Part shown: positions 1 to 5,065 of the stretch, in pieces | How the letters are laid out: every line of letters starts with the position of its first letter | How positions within the stretch are numbered: position 1 is the first letter of the stretch | From: Paracoccaceae bacterium | Lineage (GTDB): Bacteria > Pseudomonadota > Alphaproteobacteria > Rhodobacterales > Rhodobacteraceae | NCBI GenBank assembly: GCA_015487255.1 | Contig: WFQA01000184.1 | Span: 1-5,065 of the forward strand | Length of the DNA: 5,065 nucleotides | Direction of reading: 5' to 3' | The notes under the pieces: generated by a model | The model's database searches: none | What the model was told of the DNA's origin: nothing | What the model saw: only the letters and a program-made list of their open reading frames with translations | Translations under genes and position numbers: made by a program

Positions 1-249
1 GCCACCCGCATGGGGGAGAATCGCGCCGCGCCGTATGATCTGGTCTTTCTGGACCCGCCCTATGGCAAGGGGCTGGGGGAAAAGGCACTGGCGGCCTGCG
101 CGCGCGGCGGCTGGCTGGCGCAAAACGCGCTGGTGGTCTGGGAGGAAGGCGTGGCGGTAACACCCCCGATGGGCTTTGCCCTGAAAGATGCGCGGCAATA
201 TGGCGATACCACCATCAGCATTATGCAAAATCTCTCACAGAAGCTTTGA
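1..249 (+). CDS. rsmD: 16S rRNA (guanine(966)-N2)-methyltransferase RsmD, C-terminal part (5' end outside window)
   Basis: The reading frame is open from the first base and ends with TGA at 247-249, so 82 C-terminal residues are visible. The protein is an S-adenosylmethionine-dependent methyltransferase that modifies G966 of 16S rRNA during 30S assembly in the cytoplasm. The identifying signal is the catalytic motif DPPY (codons at 52-63) in the context LVFLDPPYGKG, typical of N2-guanine/N6-adenine methyltransferases and of RsmD in particular. The downstream pattern also fits: a run of alanine/leucine helix, then a VVWEEG strand, then a conserved D-x-R-x-YGDT segment close to the C-terminus. 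Family members are about 185-200 residues, so the missing N-terminal part should carry the SAM-binding glycine motif. No terminator follows, and ubiE begins 56 nt downstream on the same strand, so read-through is possible. The family call is confident; it rests on the C-terminal half only. Confidence 0.88.
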   Translation, partial: ATRMGENRAAPYDLVFLDPPYGKGLGEKALAACARGGWLAQNALVVWEEGVAVTPPMGFALKDARQYGDTTISIMQNLSQKL

Positions 250-305
250 TTGAACCCGGCAGCGCAACGCGATAAGGGTATTTGGAGCAGATACAGGCAG
301 CAAAG

Positions 306-1055
306 ATGAGCACGAATAACAAAACCCATTTTGGCTTCACCGAAGTTGACGAGAGCGCCAAGGCCGGCATGGTGCACGGGGTGTTTTCATCGGTTGCCAA
401 CAAATATGACGTGATGAATGATGCGATGAGCATGGGCATCCACCGGCTCTGGAAAGACGCGATGATGGACTGGCTGGCGCCGCGGCCCGGCCAGAAGCTG
501 CTCGATGTGGCGGGCGGCACCGGCGATATCGCCTTTCGCTTTAACCAGCGCGCCAAGGGGCAGGCCAAGGCTACCGTGCTCGACATGACCGAATCCATGC
601 TGATCGAGGGGCAAAAGCGCCCCGAGGCGATAGAGATGGGCGCGCGGCTGAACTGGCTGGCGGGTGATGCCATGGCCCTGCCTTTTGCGGATAACAGTTT
701 TGACGTTTACACCATCAGTTTTGGCATTCGCAACGTCACCCGGGTGCAGGATGCCATTACCGAGGCTTACCGCGTGCTGCGCCCCGGCGGCCGGTTTATG
801 GTACTGGAGTTCTCGGCCATTCCCAACCCGGCGATGCAATGGGCCTATGACCGCTATTCCTTTAACGTGATCCCGAAACTGGGCGAGCTCATCGCCAATG
901 ACCGTGACAGCTACCAGTATCTGGTCGAATCCATCCGCAAATTCCCCAGGCAGGAGGTGTTTGCCGGCATGATCCGCAAAGCGGGGTTTGAGCAGGTGAA
1001 ATACCGCAACCTGAGCATGGGCATCGCCGCGCTGCATTCGGGCTGGAAAATATGA
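306..1055 (+). CDS. ubiE: Demethylmenaquinone / 2-methoxy-6-polyprenyl-1,4-benzoquinol methyltransferase UbiE
   Basis: UbiE is the SAM-dependent C-methyltransferase of ubiquinone (and, where present, menaquinone) synthesis. From ATG 306 it has 249 residues, close to the 251 of E. coli UbiE. Visible motifs, in that numbering: the first family signature YDxMN...S...H..W at 34-49, the SAM-binding motif LLDVAGGTGD at 65-74, an acidic residue D93 after the next strand, GDAMALPF at 120-127, FGIRNV at 139-144, and the second signature RVLRPGG...LEFS at 156-170. The frame can be extended to a TTG at 282. I chose ATG 306 because the protein then starts just before the conserved THFGF segment. Neither start has a good ribosome binding site: GGAG at 284-287 lies 18 nt from the ATG, and AAGGG at 274-278 lies only 3 nt from the TTG. 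The stop overlaps the ubiB start (ATGA), so the two are probably translated together. Confidence 0.95.
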   Translation: MSTNNKTHFGFTEVDESAKAGMVHGVFSSVANKYDVMNDAMSMGIHRLWKDAMMDWLAPRPGQKLLDVAGGTGDIAFRFNQRAKGQAKATVLDMTESMLIEGQKRPEAIEMGARLNWLAGDAMALPFADNSFDVYTISFGIRNVTRVQDAITEAYRVLRPGGRFMVLEFSAIPNPAMQWAYDRYSFNVIPKLGELIANDRDSYQYLVESIRKFPRQEVFAGMIRKAGFEQVKYRNLSMGIAALHSGWKI

Positions 1056-2572
1056 GAGGGCCGCATAATATCTGGCGGCTGATCCGCACCGGTGCCACTT
1101 TTGAGCGCTCCGGCGCCATGGCCGTGGCGCTTGATGCCATGCAGGCCCCCACGGCGGTGCGCATCGCCGCGCGGGTGCTGGGCTGGCCGTTCAAATGGCT
1201 GGGGCTGAAGGGAGACCCATCACAGCCGCCGATTTTGCGCGCATTGGTGGCGCTTGGCCCGGCCTATATCAAGTTTGGCCAGTTGATGAGCACCCGCCCC
1301 GATGTGGTCGGCCAGGCGCTGGCTGACGAGCTGAAAGTGCTGCAAGACAAGCTGCCGCCCTTCCCGCTGGAAGAGGCAATCGCCGAGGTGGAGCGCGAGC
1401 TTGATATCAGGGTTGCGCAGGTGTTTTCGGAATTTTCCGAGCCGGTGGCGGCGGCCTCATTGGCGCAGGTACACAAGGCGGTAATCGCTGAAACCGGGCA
1501 GGTCGTGGCGGTAAAAGTGCTGCGCCCGGGCATTGAAAAGGCGTTTATGCGCGATGTGGATGCCTTCCACCTTGCCGCGCGGATGATCGAGATATTCGCC
1601 CCCTTCACCCGCCGCCTCAAGCCCGGCAGCGTGATCGAGCATTTCGAGGGCATCGTGCGCGAAGAGCTGGACCTGCGCAGCGAGGCCAGCGCCGGTGACG
1701 AGTTTGCCGCCAACACAGCGGAAGACAAGGGCTTCAGCGTGCCGGCCCTGATCTGGCCATTATCCGCCCGCCGGGTGATGACAACCGAATGGGTGGAGGG
1801 CATTCCGCTGGGTGATATCAAAGCCCTTCTGGCCACCGGGATCGACCCGGTCGAGTTCTCCACCCGCATTATCGAAACCTTCCTGCGCCACGCGCTGCGC
1901 GACGGGTTTTTCCATGGCGACATGCATCAGGGCAACCTGAAGCTCACCGCCAATGGTGACCTCGCCGCCTTTGATTTTGGCATCATGGGCCGGATAGACA
2001 GCTACACAAGGCGCGCCTATGCGCAAATTCTGTTTGGCTTTCTCAAGCGCGATTACAAACGCGTCGCCGAGGTGCATTTCGAGGCGGGATACGTGCCGGC
2101 GGATCAGGATGTCGATGCCTTCGCCCAGGCCATCCGCGCCATTGGCGAGCCGATTTTCGGGCAGGATGCCAGCCAGATATCCATGGCCCGCCTGTTGGCG
2201 CAACTGTTTGATGTGACCGAACGCTTTGGCATGGAAACCCGCACCGAGCTTATATTGTTGCAGCGCACCATGGTGGTGGTGGAAGGGGTGGCCCGCACGA
2301 TAAACCCCGATATGAACATGTGGGAAGGCTCGCATACGGTGGTGGAAACCTACATCCGCGATTCTCTTGGCCCCAAAGCCATGGTCAATGATCTGCTGGA
2401 AACCATCCGCGTGCTTTCGCGTTTTGGCCCGCTCTTGCCCCGCCTGACCGAAGCCGCGCTGCTGCGCGCCAGCGCGCCCACCCCCCCACCGCCAAAGCCC
2501 CGCTGGCTAAGCCTGCGCTCGCTTGGCTTGGGGCTGGTGATCGGGGCAACAACCATCTGGGCCTTGACCTGA
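1052..2572 (+). CDS. ubiB: Ubiquinone biosynthesis accessory kinase-like protein UbiB (ABC1/ADCK/COQ8 family)
   Basis: UbiB is an atypical protein-kinase-like ATPase on the inner membrane that is required for ubiquinone synthesis, probably by making lipid intermediates accessible to the Ubi enzymes. The 506-residue product shows the family marks in order: the KxGQ motif (K74-Q77) within IKFGQLMSTRPD, the alanine-rich nucleotide loop AAASLAQVH (133-141) that replaces the usual glycine-rich loop, the lysine of VAVK (K155), the ExD-type segment EELDLRSEA (204-212), the catalytic-loop equivalent HGDMHQGN (288-295) and the metal-binding DFG (308-310). A proline-rich linker (about 475-483) precedes a single hydrophobic C-terminal helix (about 487-505), consistent with membrane anchoring. 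The start ATG lies in the ATGA overlap with the ubiE stop and has only a weak purine stretch upstream, which suggests translational coupling. The length is normal for the family and I see no damage. Confidence 0.96.
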   Translation: MRGPHNIWRLIRTGATFERSGAMAVALDAMQAPTAVRIAARVLGWPFKWLGLKGDPSQPPILRALVALGPAYIKFGQLMSTRPDVVGQALADELKVLQDKLPPFPLEEAIAEVERELDIRVAQVFSEFSEPVAAASLAQVHKAVIAETGQVVAVKVLRPGIEKAFMRDVDAFHLAARMIEIFAPFTRRLKPGSVIEHFEGIVREELDLRSEASAGDEFAANTAEDKGFSVPALIWPLSARRVMTTEWVEGIPLGDIKALLATGIDPVEFSTRIIETFLRHALRDGFFHGDMHQGNLKLTANGDLAAFDFGIMGRIDSYTRRAYAQILFGFLKRDYKRVAEVHFEAGYVPADQDVDAFAQAIRAIGEPIFGQDASQISMARLLAQLFDVTERFGMETRTELILLQRTMVVVEGVARTINPDMNMWEGSHTVVETYIRDSLGPKAMVNDLLETIRVLSRFGPLLPRLTEAALLRASAPTPPPPKPRWLSLRSLGLGLVIGATTIWALT

Positions 2573-2625
2573 AGCGCATACATATAGGCGCGGCGCGGGT
2601 GCAATACATCAAAACCCCGCCAGAT

Positions 2626-2645
2626 AAAACGCGCCGCTCCGGCGC
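2626..2645 (-). terminator. GC hairpin with T-tract between convergent ubiB and the PagL-like gene
   Basis: A perfect 6-bp inverted repeat, GCGCCG at 2631-2636 and CGGCGC at 2640-2645, encloses a 3-nt loop. Read on the - strand it is followed by GTTTTAT and begins 21 nt beyond the stop of the PagL-like gene, which fits an intrinsic terminator for that gene. On the + strand it lies 58 nt after the ubiB stop, but the bases after it are TTGT and then an A-run, so its value for ubiB is doubtful. It could still act in both directions, as hairpins between convergent genes often do. The rest of 2573-2666 shows nothing recognisable. Confidence 0.55.
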
Positions 2646-2666
2646 TTGTAAAAAAGAACGAACCCC

Positions 2667-3179
2667 TCAGTTAAACGCCTTTGAAACCCGCAGTTGCAGG
2701 GTTTCCATCCCCGGATTCACCGGCGAAATATCACCATTTGAGCGGTGGTCATAAGAAAGCGAAACCTGCCAGCCCCCCCTGAACCGCACCCCGAATTCCA
2801 CCCCCGAGCGAAATTCGATCGGAAAACCAAGGTCCACATCCCCCCCCGGCATATAAACCCCCGGCGCAAAGCTGAAACCGGCAAAAGCCGGCACCCCGGC
2901 GATCTCAAAATCAAACTGCTGGTAAAGCCCCAGCCCCAGCCATGCTCCGCCCTTTTCGGTGATCGAAAAATCCAGCACCGGGTTAAAGCGCTTCCACCTG
3001 TCCAGCGTGCGGGTAACCCGCAGTTCCTGCCCCCAGTTCTGCCCGTCAAACTGCACAATGCCGGAAGAGATGGTCACTTGCCCGGCCATATCCGCCCGCT
3101 GCACATTCCAGCCCTCGCCTTCAATACCTTCCCCCATGAGGCTCATGATCCAGAACAGGATTGCAAATTCACCCTTCAC
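2667..3179 (-). CDS. PagL-like lipid A deacylase / acyloxyacyl hydrolase family outer-membrane protein
   Basis: The product is 170 residues, close to PagL-type enzymes, which are 8-stranded outer-membrane barrels that remove the 3-O-acyl chain of lipid A. The main evidence is near the C-terminus: SYDHRSNGD then NPGMETLQLR places H145, S147, N148 and E159 with the H-x-S-(11 residues)-E spacing known from the PagL catalytic triad (His126, Ser128, Glu140 in Pseudomonas aeruginosa). The rest has the alternating polar/hydrophobic pattern and many Gly/aromatic residues of a beta barrel (VDLGFPIEF, GVEFGVRF, WQVSLSYDH). It ends Ala-Phe-Asn, so the usual terminal Phe is penultimate. The GTG start at 3179 is chosen because AAAGGAG precedes it by 8 nt; the longer frame would run into gloA. 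The N-terminus has a short hydrophobic stretch (FAILFWIMSLM, about 5-15) and no clear signal-peptidase site, so export is inferred. The family call is fairly safe; lipid A as substrate is an inference. Confidence 0.8.
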   Translation of the reverse strand: MKGEFAILFWIMSLMGEGIEGEGWNVQRADMAGQVTISSGIVQFDGQNWGQELRVTRTLDRWKRFNPVLDFSITEKGGAWLGLGLYQQFDFEIAGVPAFAGFSFAPGVYMPGGDVDLGFPIEFRSGVEFGVRFRGGWQVSLSYDHRSNGDISPVNPGMETLQLRVSKAFN

Positions 3180-3187
3180 CGTGTTTT

Positions 3188-3194
3188 CTCCTTT
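3188..3194 (-). promoter_or_regulatory. Ribosome binding site of the PagL-like gene (decides its GTG start)
   Basis: On the - strand AAAGGAG is followed by 8 nt and then GTG at 3179-3177. This is a near-ideal Shine-Dalgarno match and spacing. It selects the GTG over the upstream in-frame ATGs, which lack such a site and would add a hydrophilic, arginine-rich leader. Confidence 0.75.
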
Positions 3195-3221
3195 GCGCTC
3201 AGGCCGAATTCGGCGCATAAT
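3193..3221 (+). promoter_or_regulatory. Putative sigma70-type promoter of gloA
   Basis: TTGCGC at 3193-3198 and CATAAT at 3216-3221 are separated by 17 nt. The -10 box matches the consensus at five of six positions, the -35 box at its TTG. The expected transcription start is near 3228, giving a leader of about 30 nt before the gloA ATG. The -35 box overlaps the ribosome binding site of the divergent PagL-like gene. The spacer contains the palindrome listed separately. Confidence 0.5.
3203..3214. repeat. 12-bp perfect palindrome within the gloA promoter spacer
   Basis: GCCGAATTCGGC is identical to its reverse complement. It lies entirely between the putative -35 and -10 boxes of gloA, where a bound dimeric regulator would block the promoter. 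The symmetry does not continue outward. One or so 12-bp palindromes is expected by chance in 5 kb, so an operator role is only a possibility suggested by the position. Confidence 0.3.
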
Positions 3222-3258
3222 CATCGCGCCGTGATAAAACATCTGACAGGATAAATCC

Positions 3259-3690
3259 ATGCCGTTGACATATCTTCACACGATGGTGCGGGTCAAAGAC
3301 CTAGACGCCGCGCTGCACTTTTACCGTGATCTGCTCGGGCTGGAGGAGATCCGCCGTTATGAAAGCGAAAAAGGCCGTTTTACTTTGCTCTTTCTCGCCC
3401 CGCCGGGCCAGCATGAAGCCCCGCTGGAGCTGACCTATAACTGGGACGGCGATGAAGGCCTGCCCTCGGACAGCCGCCATTTCGGTCATCTGGCCTATGG
3501 GGTGGATGATATCTATGCCACTTGCCAAAAGCTGATGGATGCCGGCGTCACCATCAACCGCCCGCCGCGCGATGGCCGCATGGCCTTTATCCGCTCGCCC
3601 GACAATATCTCGATCGAGCTGTTGCAAAACGGCGAAAGCCTGCCACCACAAGAGCCGTGGGCGAGCATGGCCAGCACCGGGCACTGGTAA
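3259..3690 (+). CDS. gloA: Glyoxalase I (lactoylglutathione lyase)
   Basis: GloA isomerises the hemithioacetal of methylglyoxal and glutathione to S-lactoylglutathione in the cytoplasm; a GloB-type hydrolase then releases lactate. The 143-residue product has the two beta-alpha-beta-beta-beta modules of the VOC/glyoxalase fold. All four expected metal ligands can be placed: H7 (YLHTMVRV), E57 (PLELTYNW), H77 (FGHLAYGV) and E120 (SIELLQ), equivalent to H5, E56, H74 and E122 of the E. coli enzyme. The compact length without the inserts of the eukaryotic zinc form fits the bacterial nickel/cobalt type, but metal choice cannot be proved from sequence. The C-terminal tail EPWASM...TGHW is the kind I associate with alphaproteobacterial GloA. 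AGGA at 3248-3251 sits 7 nt before the ATG. The gene is divergent from the PagL-like gene, with its own likely promoter, and no clear intrinsic terminator follows the TAA. Confidence 0.94.
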   Translation: MPLTYLHTMVRVKDLDAALHFYRDLLGLEEIRRYESEKGRFTLLFLAPPGQHEAPLELTYNWDGDEGLPSDSRHFGHLAYGVDDIYATCQKLMDAGVTINRPPRDGRMAFIRSPDNISIELLQNGESLPPQEPWASMASTGHW

Positions 3691-3721
3691 GTCTATTTTC
3701 AGCTTTCTGAGCAGTTCCTCA

Positions 3722-4010
3722 TCAATTAGAGTGAGCCGCCATCAGGAATTCCCCATTCTTCCGGATGTTATGGGCGATGGCGGCGAGGCCGTAAAAGCTC
3801 AGGTTTTGGCCAGCCCCGTCAACCTTGTTCGTGCCCGAACAATTCTTGGCGAAAGTGCCCGAAGGTGGGGGTGCGCGGCACATCACCGCCCGGTTCAAGA
3901 TGGTAAAACTTGCAAAAATACGGGTTGCGAAACAGGGCTTGCGCCAGTTTCACCTCGCTGAGGTGATACCAGATGTCCAAAAGGGATACGTGCCCGGCAG
4001 CGGCACGGCC
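3722..4010 (-). pseudogene. Degraded IS5-type transposase, internally deleted and frameshifted
   Basis: This fills most of the 329-nt gap between gloA and pcaF. On the - strand, the frame open from 4010 to a TGA at 3819-3821 reads, among its 63 codons, LLDIWYHLSEVKLAQAL, then FRNPYFCKF, then GDVPRTPTFGHFRQEL. This matches the pattern of the N-terminal domain of IS5-type transposases (DUF772): a Y-x-LS-[DE] helix, an F-R-x-F region, and VPD-x-T-x-x-FR. A different frame then reads NKVDGAGQNLSFYGLAAIAH and NIRKNGEFL up to a TGA at 3722-3724, which resembles a transposase C-terminal helix. The whole DDE catalytic region between them is absent, and the first N-terminal residues are missing too, so the copy is dead. 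I could not find convincing terminal inverted repeats. The family assignment (IS5 versus the related IS1182 type) is from pattern memory. No functional gene is likely here. Confidence 0.6.
3979..4007 (-). terminator. Weak hairpin after pcaF, possible terminator
   Basis: CGTGCC at 3989-3994 pairs perfectly with GGCACG at 4002-4007 around a 7-nt loop. On the - strand this hairpin starts 13 nt after the pcaF stop and is followed, 6 nt later, by a run of four T (3979-3982). The stem is short and the T-run is distant. It also overlaps the transposase remnant and could simply be part of its old coding sequence. Confidence 0.3.
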
Positions 4011-4019
4011 TCACCCCCA

Positions 4020-5065
4020 CTAAACCCGCTCAATCGCCACCGCAATTCCTTGCCCCACGCCCACACACATCGTCGCCAGCCCTTTTTCCCCCGCCTCAAG
4101 CTCCATCGCCAGCGTTCCCACCAACCGTGCGCCCGACATGCCCAACGGGTGCCCCAGCGCAATCGCTCCGCCATTCGGATTCACCTGCGCCGCATCATCT
4201 GCAATGCCCAATTGTCGTAAAACTGCAAGTGCTTGCGATGCAAAGGCCTCATTTAGTTCGATTACTGCAAAATCTTTCACTGAAATTCCCAGCATAGCGC
4301 ACAGCTTTTGTGTGGCCGGCACTGGCCCGACCCCCATAATGCGTGGCTCAACCCCCGCCGAAGCACCCGCCAGCACCCGGGCGATGGGCCGCAACCCGTG
4401 CGCCTTCACCGCTGCCTCCGAGGCCACAATTAGCGCCGCCGCGCCGTCATTCACCCCGGATGCATTGCCCGCTGTCACCGTGCCGCCCTGCCGAAACGGC
4501 GTTTGCAGTCCGGCCAGCTTTTCCAGCGAACTCAGGCGAGGGTGCTCATCGTTCTCAACAGTCCCATCTCCCACCCTTACAGCTACAATCTCCCGCGCCA
4601 ACCGCTTGCGCGCCGCTGCCACCTTTTCCTGTGAGCGCAGCGCAAAAGCGTCCTGATCTTCGCGCGAAATACCAAATTCTTCTGCTACATTTTCTGCCGT
4701 TTCCGGCATCGAGTCGATTCCATATTGTGCTTTCAGCACCGGGTTGACAAACCGCCAGCCAATCGTGGTGTCATACAGATCCGCCTGCCGGGAAAACGCC
4801 ACCCCGGCTTTAGGCATCACAAACGGCGCTCGCGACATGCTCTCCACACCGCCCGCAATCACCAGATCCAGCTCTCCGGCCTTGATGCCGCGCGCAGCGG
4901 CAATCACGGCATCCATGCCCGAAGCACATAGCCGGTTCACGGTCACACCCGGCACGGCTGCAGGCAGCCCGGCCAAAAGCCCCGCCATGCGCGCCACATT
5001 GCGGTTATCCTCCCCGGCCTGATTGGCGCAACCAAGGATCACCTCGTCAATCCGCGCCGCATCCA
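4020..5065 (-). CDS. pcaF: 3-oxoadipyl-CoA thiolase (beta-ketoadipyl-CoA thiolase), N-terminus outside window
   Basis: The frame is open to the right edge and ends with TAG at 4020-4022; 347 residues are visible, against about 400 for the family, so roughly 50 N-terminal residues are missing. The enzyme cleaves 3-oxoadipyl-CoA with CoA to succinyl-CoA and acetyl-CoA, the last step of protocatechuate/catechol (and, as PaaJ, phenylacetate) breakdown. The thiolase catalytic residues are present: the nucleophilic Cys of NRLCASGMDA (codon 4926-4928), the His of GGAIALGHPLG (4149-4151) and the second Cys of MCVGVGQG (4065-4067), plus NEAF. The 3-oxoadipyl type is favoured over general acetoacetyl-CoA or fatty-acid thiolases by GCANQAGEDNRNVARMA, TTIGWRFVNP, YGIDSMPETAENVAEEF and the end AIERV. 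PaaJ activity cannot be excluded. Patches near 4201-4320 and 4671-4740 are about 46-47% GC by hand count, lower than the neighbouring genes appear. The gene may belong to an aromatic-degradation operon lying to the right. Confidence 0.9.
   Translation of the reverse strand, partial: DAARIDEVILGCANQAGEDNRNVARMAGLLAGLPAAVPGVTVNRLCASGMDAVIAAARGIKAGELDLVIAGGVESMSRAPFVMPKAGVAFSRQADLYDTTIGWRFVNPVLKAQYGIDSMPETAENVAEEFGISREDQDAFALRSQEKVAAARKRLAREIVAVRVGDGTVENDEHPRLSSLEKLAGLQTPFRQGGTVTAGNASGVNDGAAALIVASEAAVKAHGLRPIARVLAGASAGVEPRIMGVGPVPATQKLCAMLGISVKDFAVIELNEAFASQALAVLRQLGIADDAAQVNPNGGAIALGHPLGMSGARLVGTLAMELEAGEKGLATMCVGVGQGIAVAIERV

Noticed and set aside
246..278. Possible promoter for ubiE in the rsmD-ubiE gap (TTGAAC or TTGATT with GATAAG)
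   Set aside because: The spacings are 15 or 19 nt and the -10 match is poor. Co-transcription with rsmD explains the arrangement as well.
387..1037. Long - strand open frame of 216 codons opposite ubiE, and similar long antisense frames opposite ubiB, gloA and pcaF
   Set aside because: These are shadow frames, as expected in GC-rich genes. They show no recognisable domains and lie opposite well-supported genes.
3180..3260. 27-residue N-terminal extension of the PagL-like protein to an ATG at 3260
   Set aside because: It would overlap the gloA start and occupy the divergent promoter region. It lacks a ribosome binding site, and the added residues are hydrophilic and basic. The GTG at 3179 has a near-perfect site 8 nt upstream.
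3265..3270. Perfect -35 consensus TTGACA just inside gloA
   Set aside because: No -10-like hexamer is found 17 nt downstream (GCGGGT), and it lies within the coding sequence. It is probably chance.
3698..3716. Short inverted repeat TCAG/CTGA after gloA as a terminator
   Set aside because: The stem is only 4 bp, with no GC-rich core and no following T-run.
3539..4220. + strand open frames covering the gloA end, the gap and the pcaF end (to 3961 and 4220)
   Set aside because: They have low-complexity, proline/arginine-rich translations and no family pattern. They run across the gloA 3' end, the transposase remnant and the antisense of pcaF.

Overview
The window looks like chromosomal DNA of an alphaproteobacterium, most likely Rhodobacterales. 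The base composition is GC-rich. The UbiE and UbiB proteins, the GloA C-terminus and the small PagL-like protein resemble Rhodobacteraceae homologues as I remember them; no database search was possible.

Left part (1-2572, + strand): the C-terminal end of rsmD (16S rRNA G966 N2-methyltransferase) is followed after a 56-nt gap by ubiE and then ubiB. ubiE and ubiB overlap by an ATGA. They form a ubiquinone pair: UbiE is the C-methyltransferase of the ring, and UbiB is the membrane-anchored atypical kinase/ATPase that supports the same pathway.

Middle (2573-3690): a GC hairpin lies between the convergent ubiB and a - strand gene for a PagL-like outer-membrane lipid A deacylase (acyloxyacyl hydrolase family). 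The His-x-Ser ... Glu catalytic pattern is intact, and a GTG start is fixed by a strong ribosome binding site. Divergent from it is gloA (glyoxalase I, all four metal ligands present), with a recognisable sigma70-type promoter whose spacer contains a perfect 12-bp palindrome.

Right part (3691-5065): the 329-nt stretch after gloA is not empty. On the - strand it holds a degraded transposase. A piece resembling the N-terminal domain of IS5-type transposases is joined, in another frame, to a piece that looks like a transposase C-terminus, so the catalytic core has been deleted. Immediately beyond it, and running off the window, is the C-terminal seven-eighths or so of a 3-oxoadipyl-CoA thiolase (pcaF-type; last step of the beta-ketoadipate pathway).

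Most of the window is ordinary housekeeping and catabolic sequence. I do not see a new biological system. The points most worth a second look are the internally deleted IS remnant beside pcaF, the homopolymeric G tracts within the PagL-like gene ahead of its catalytic residues, and the palindrome in the gloA promoter.
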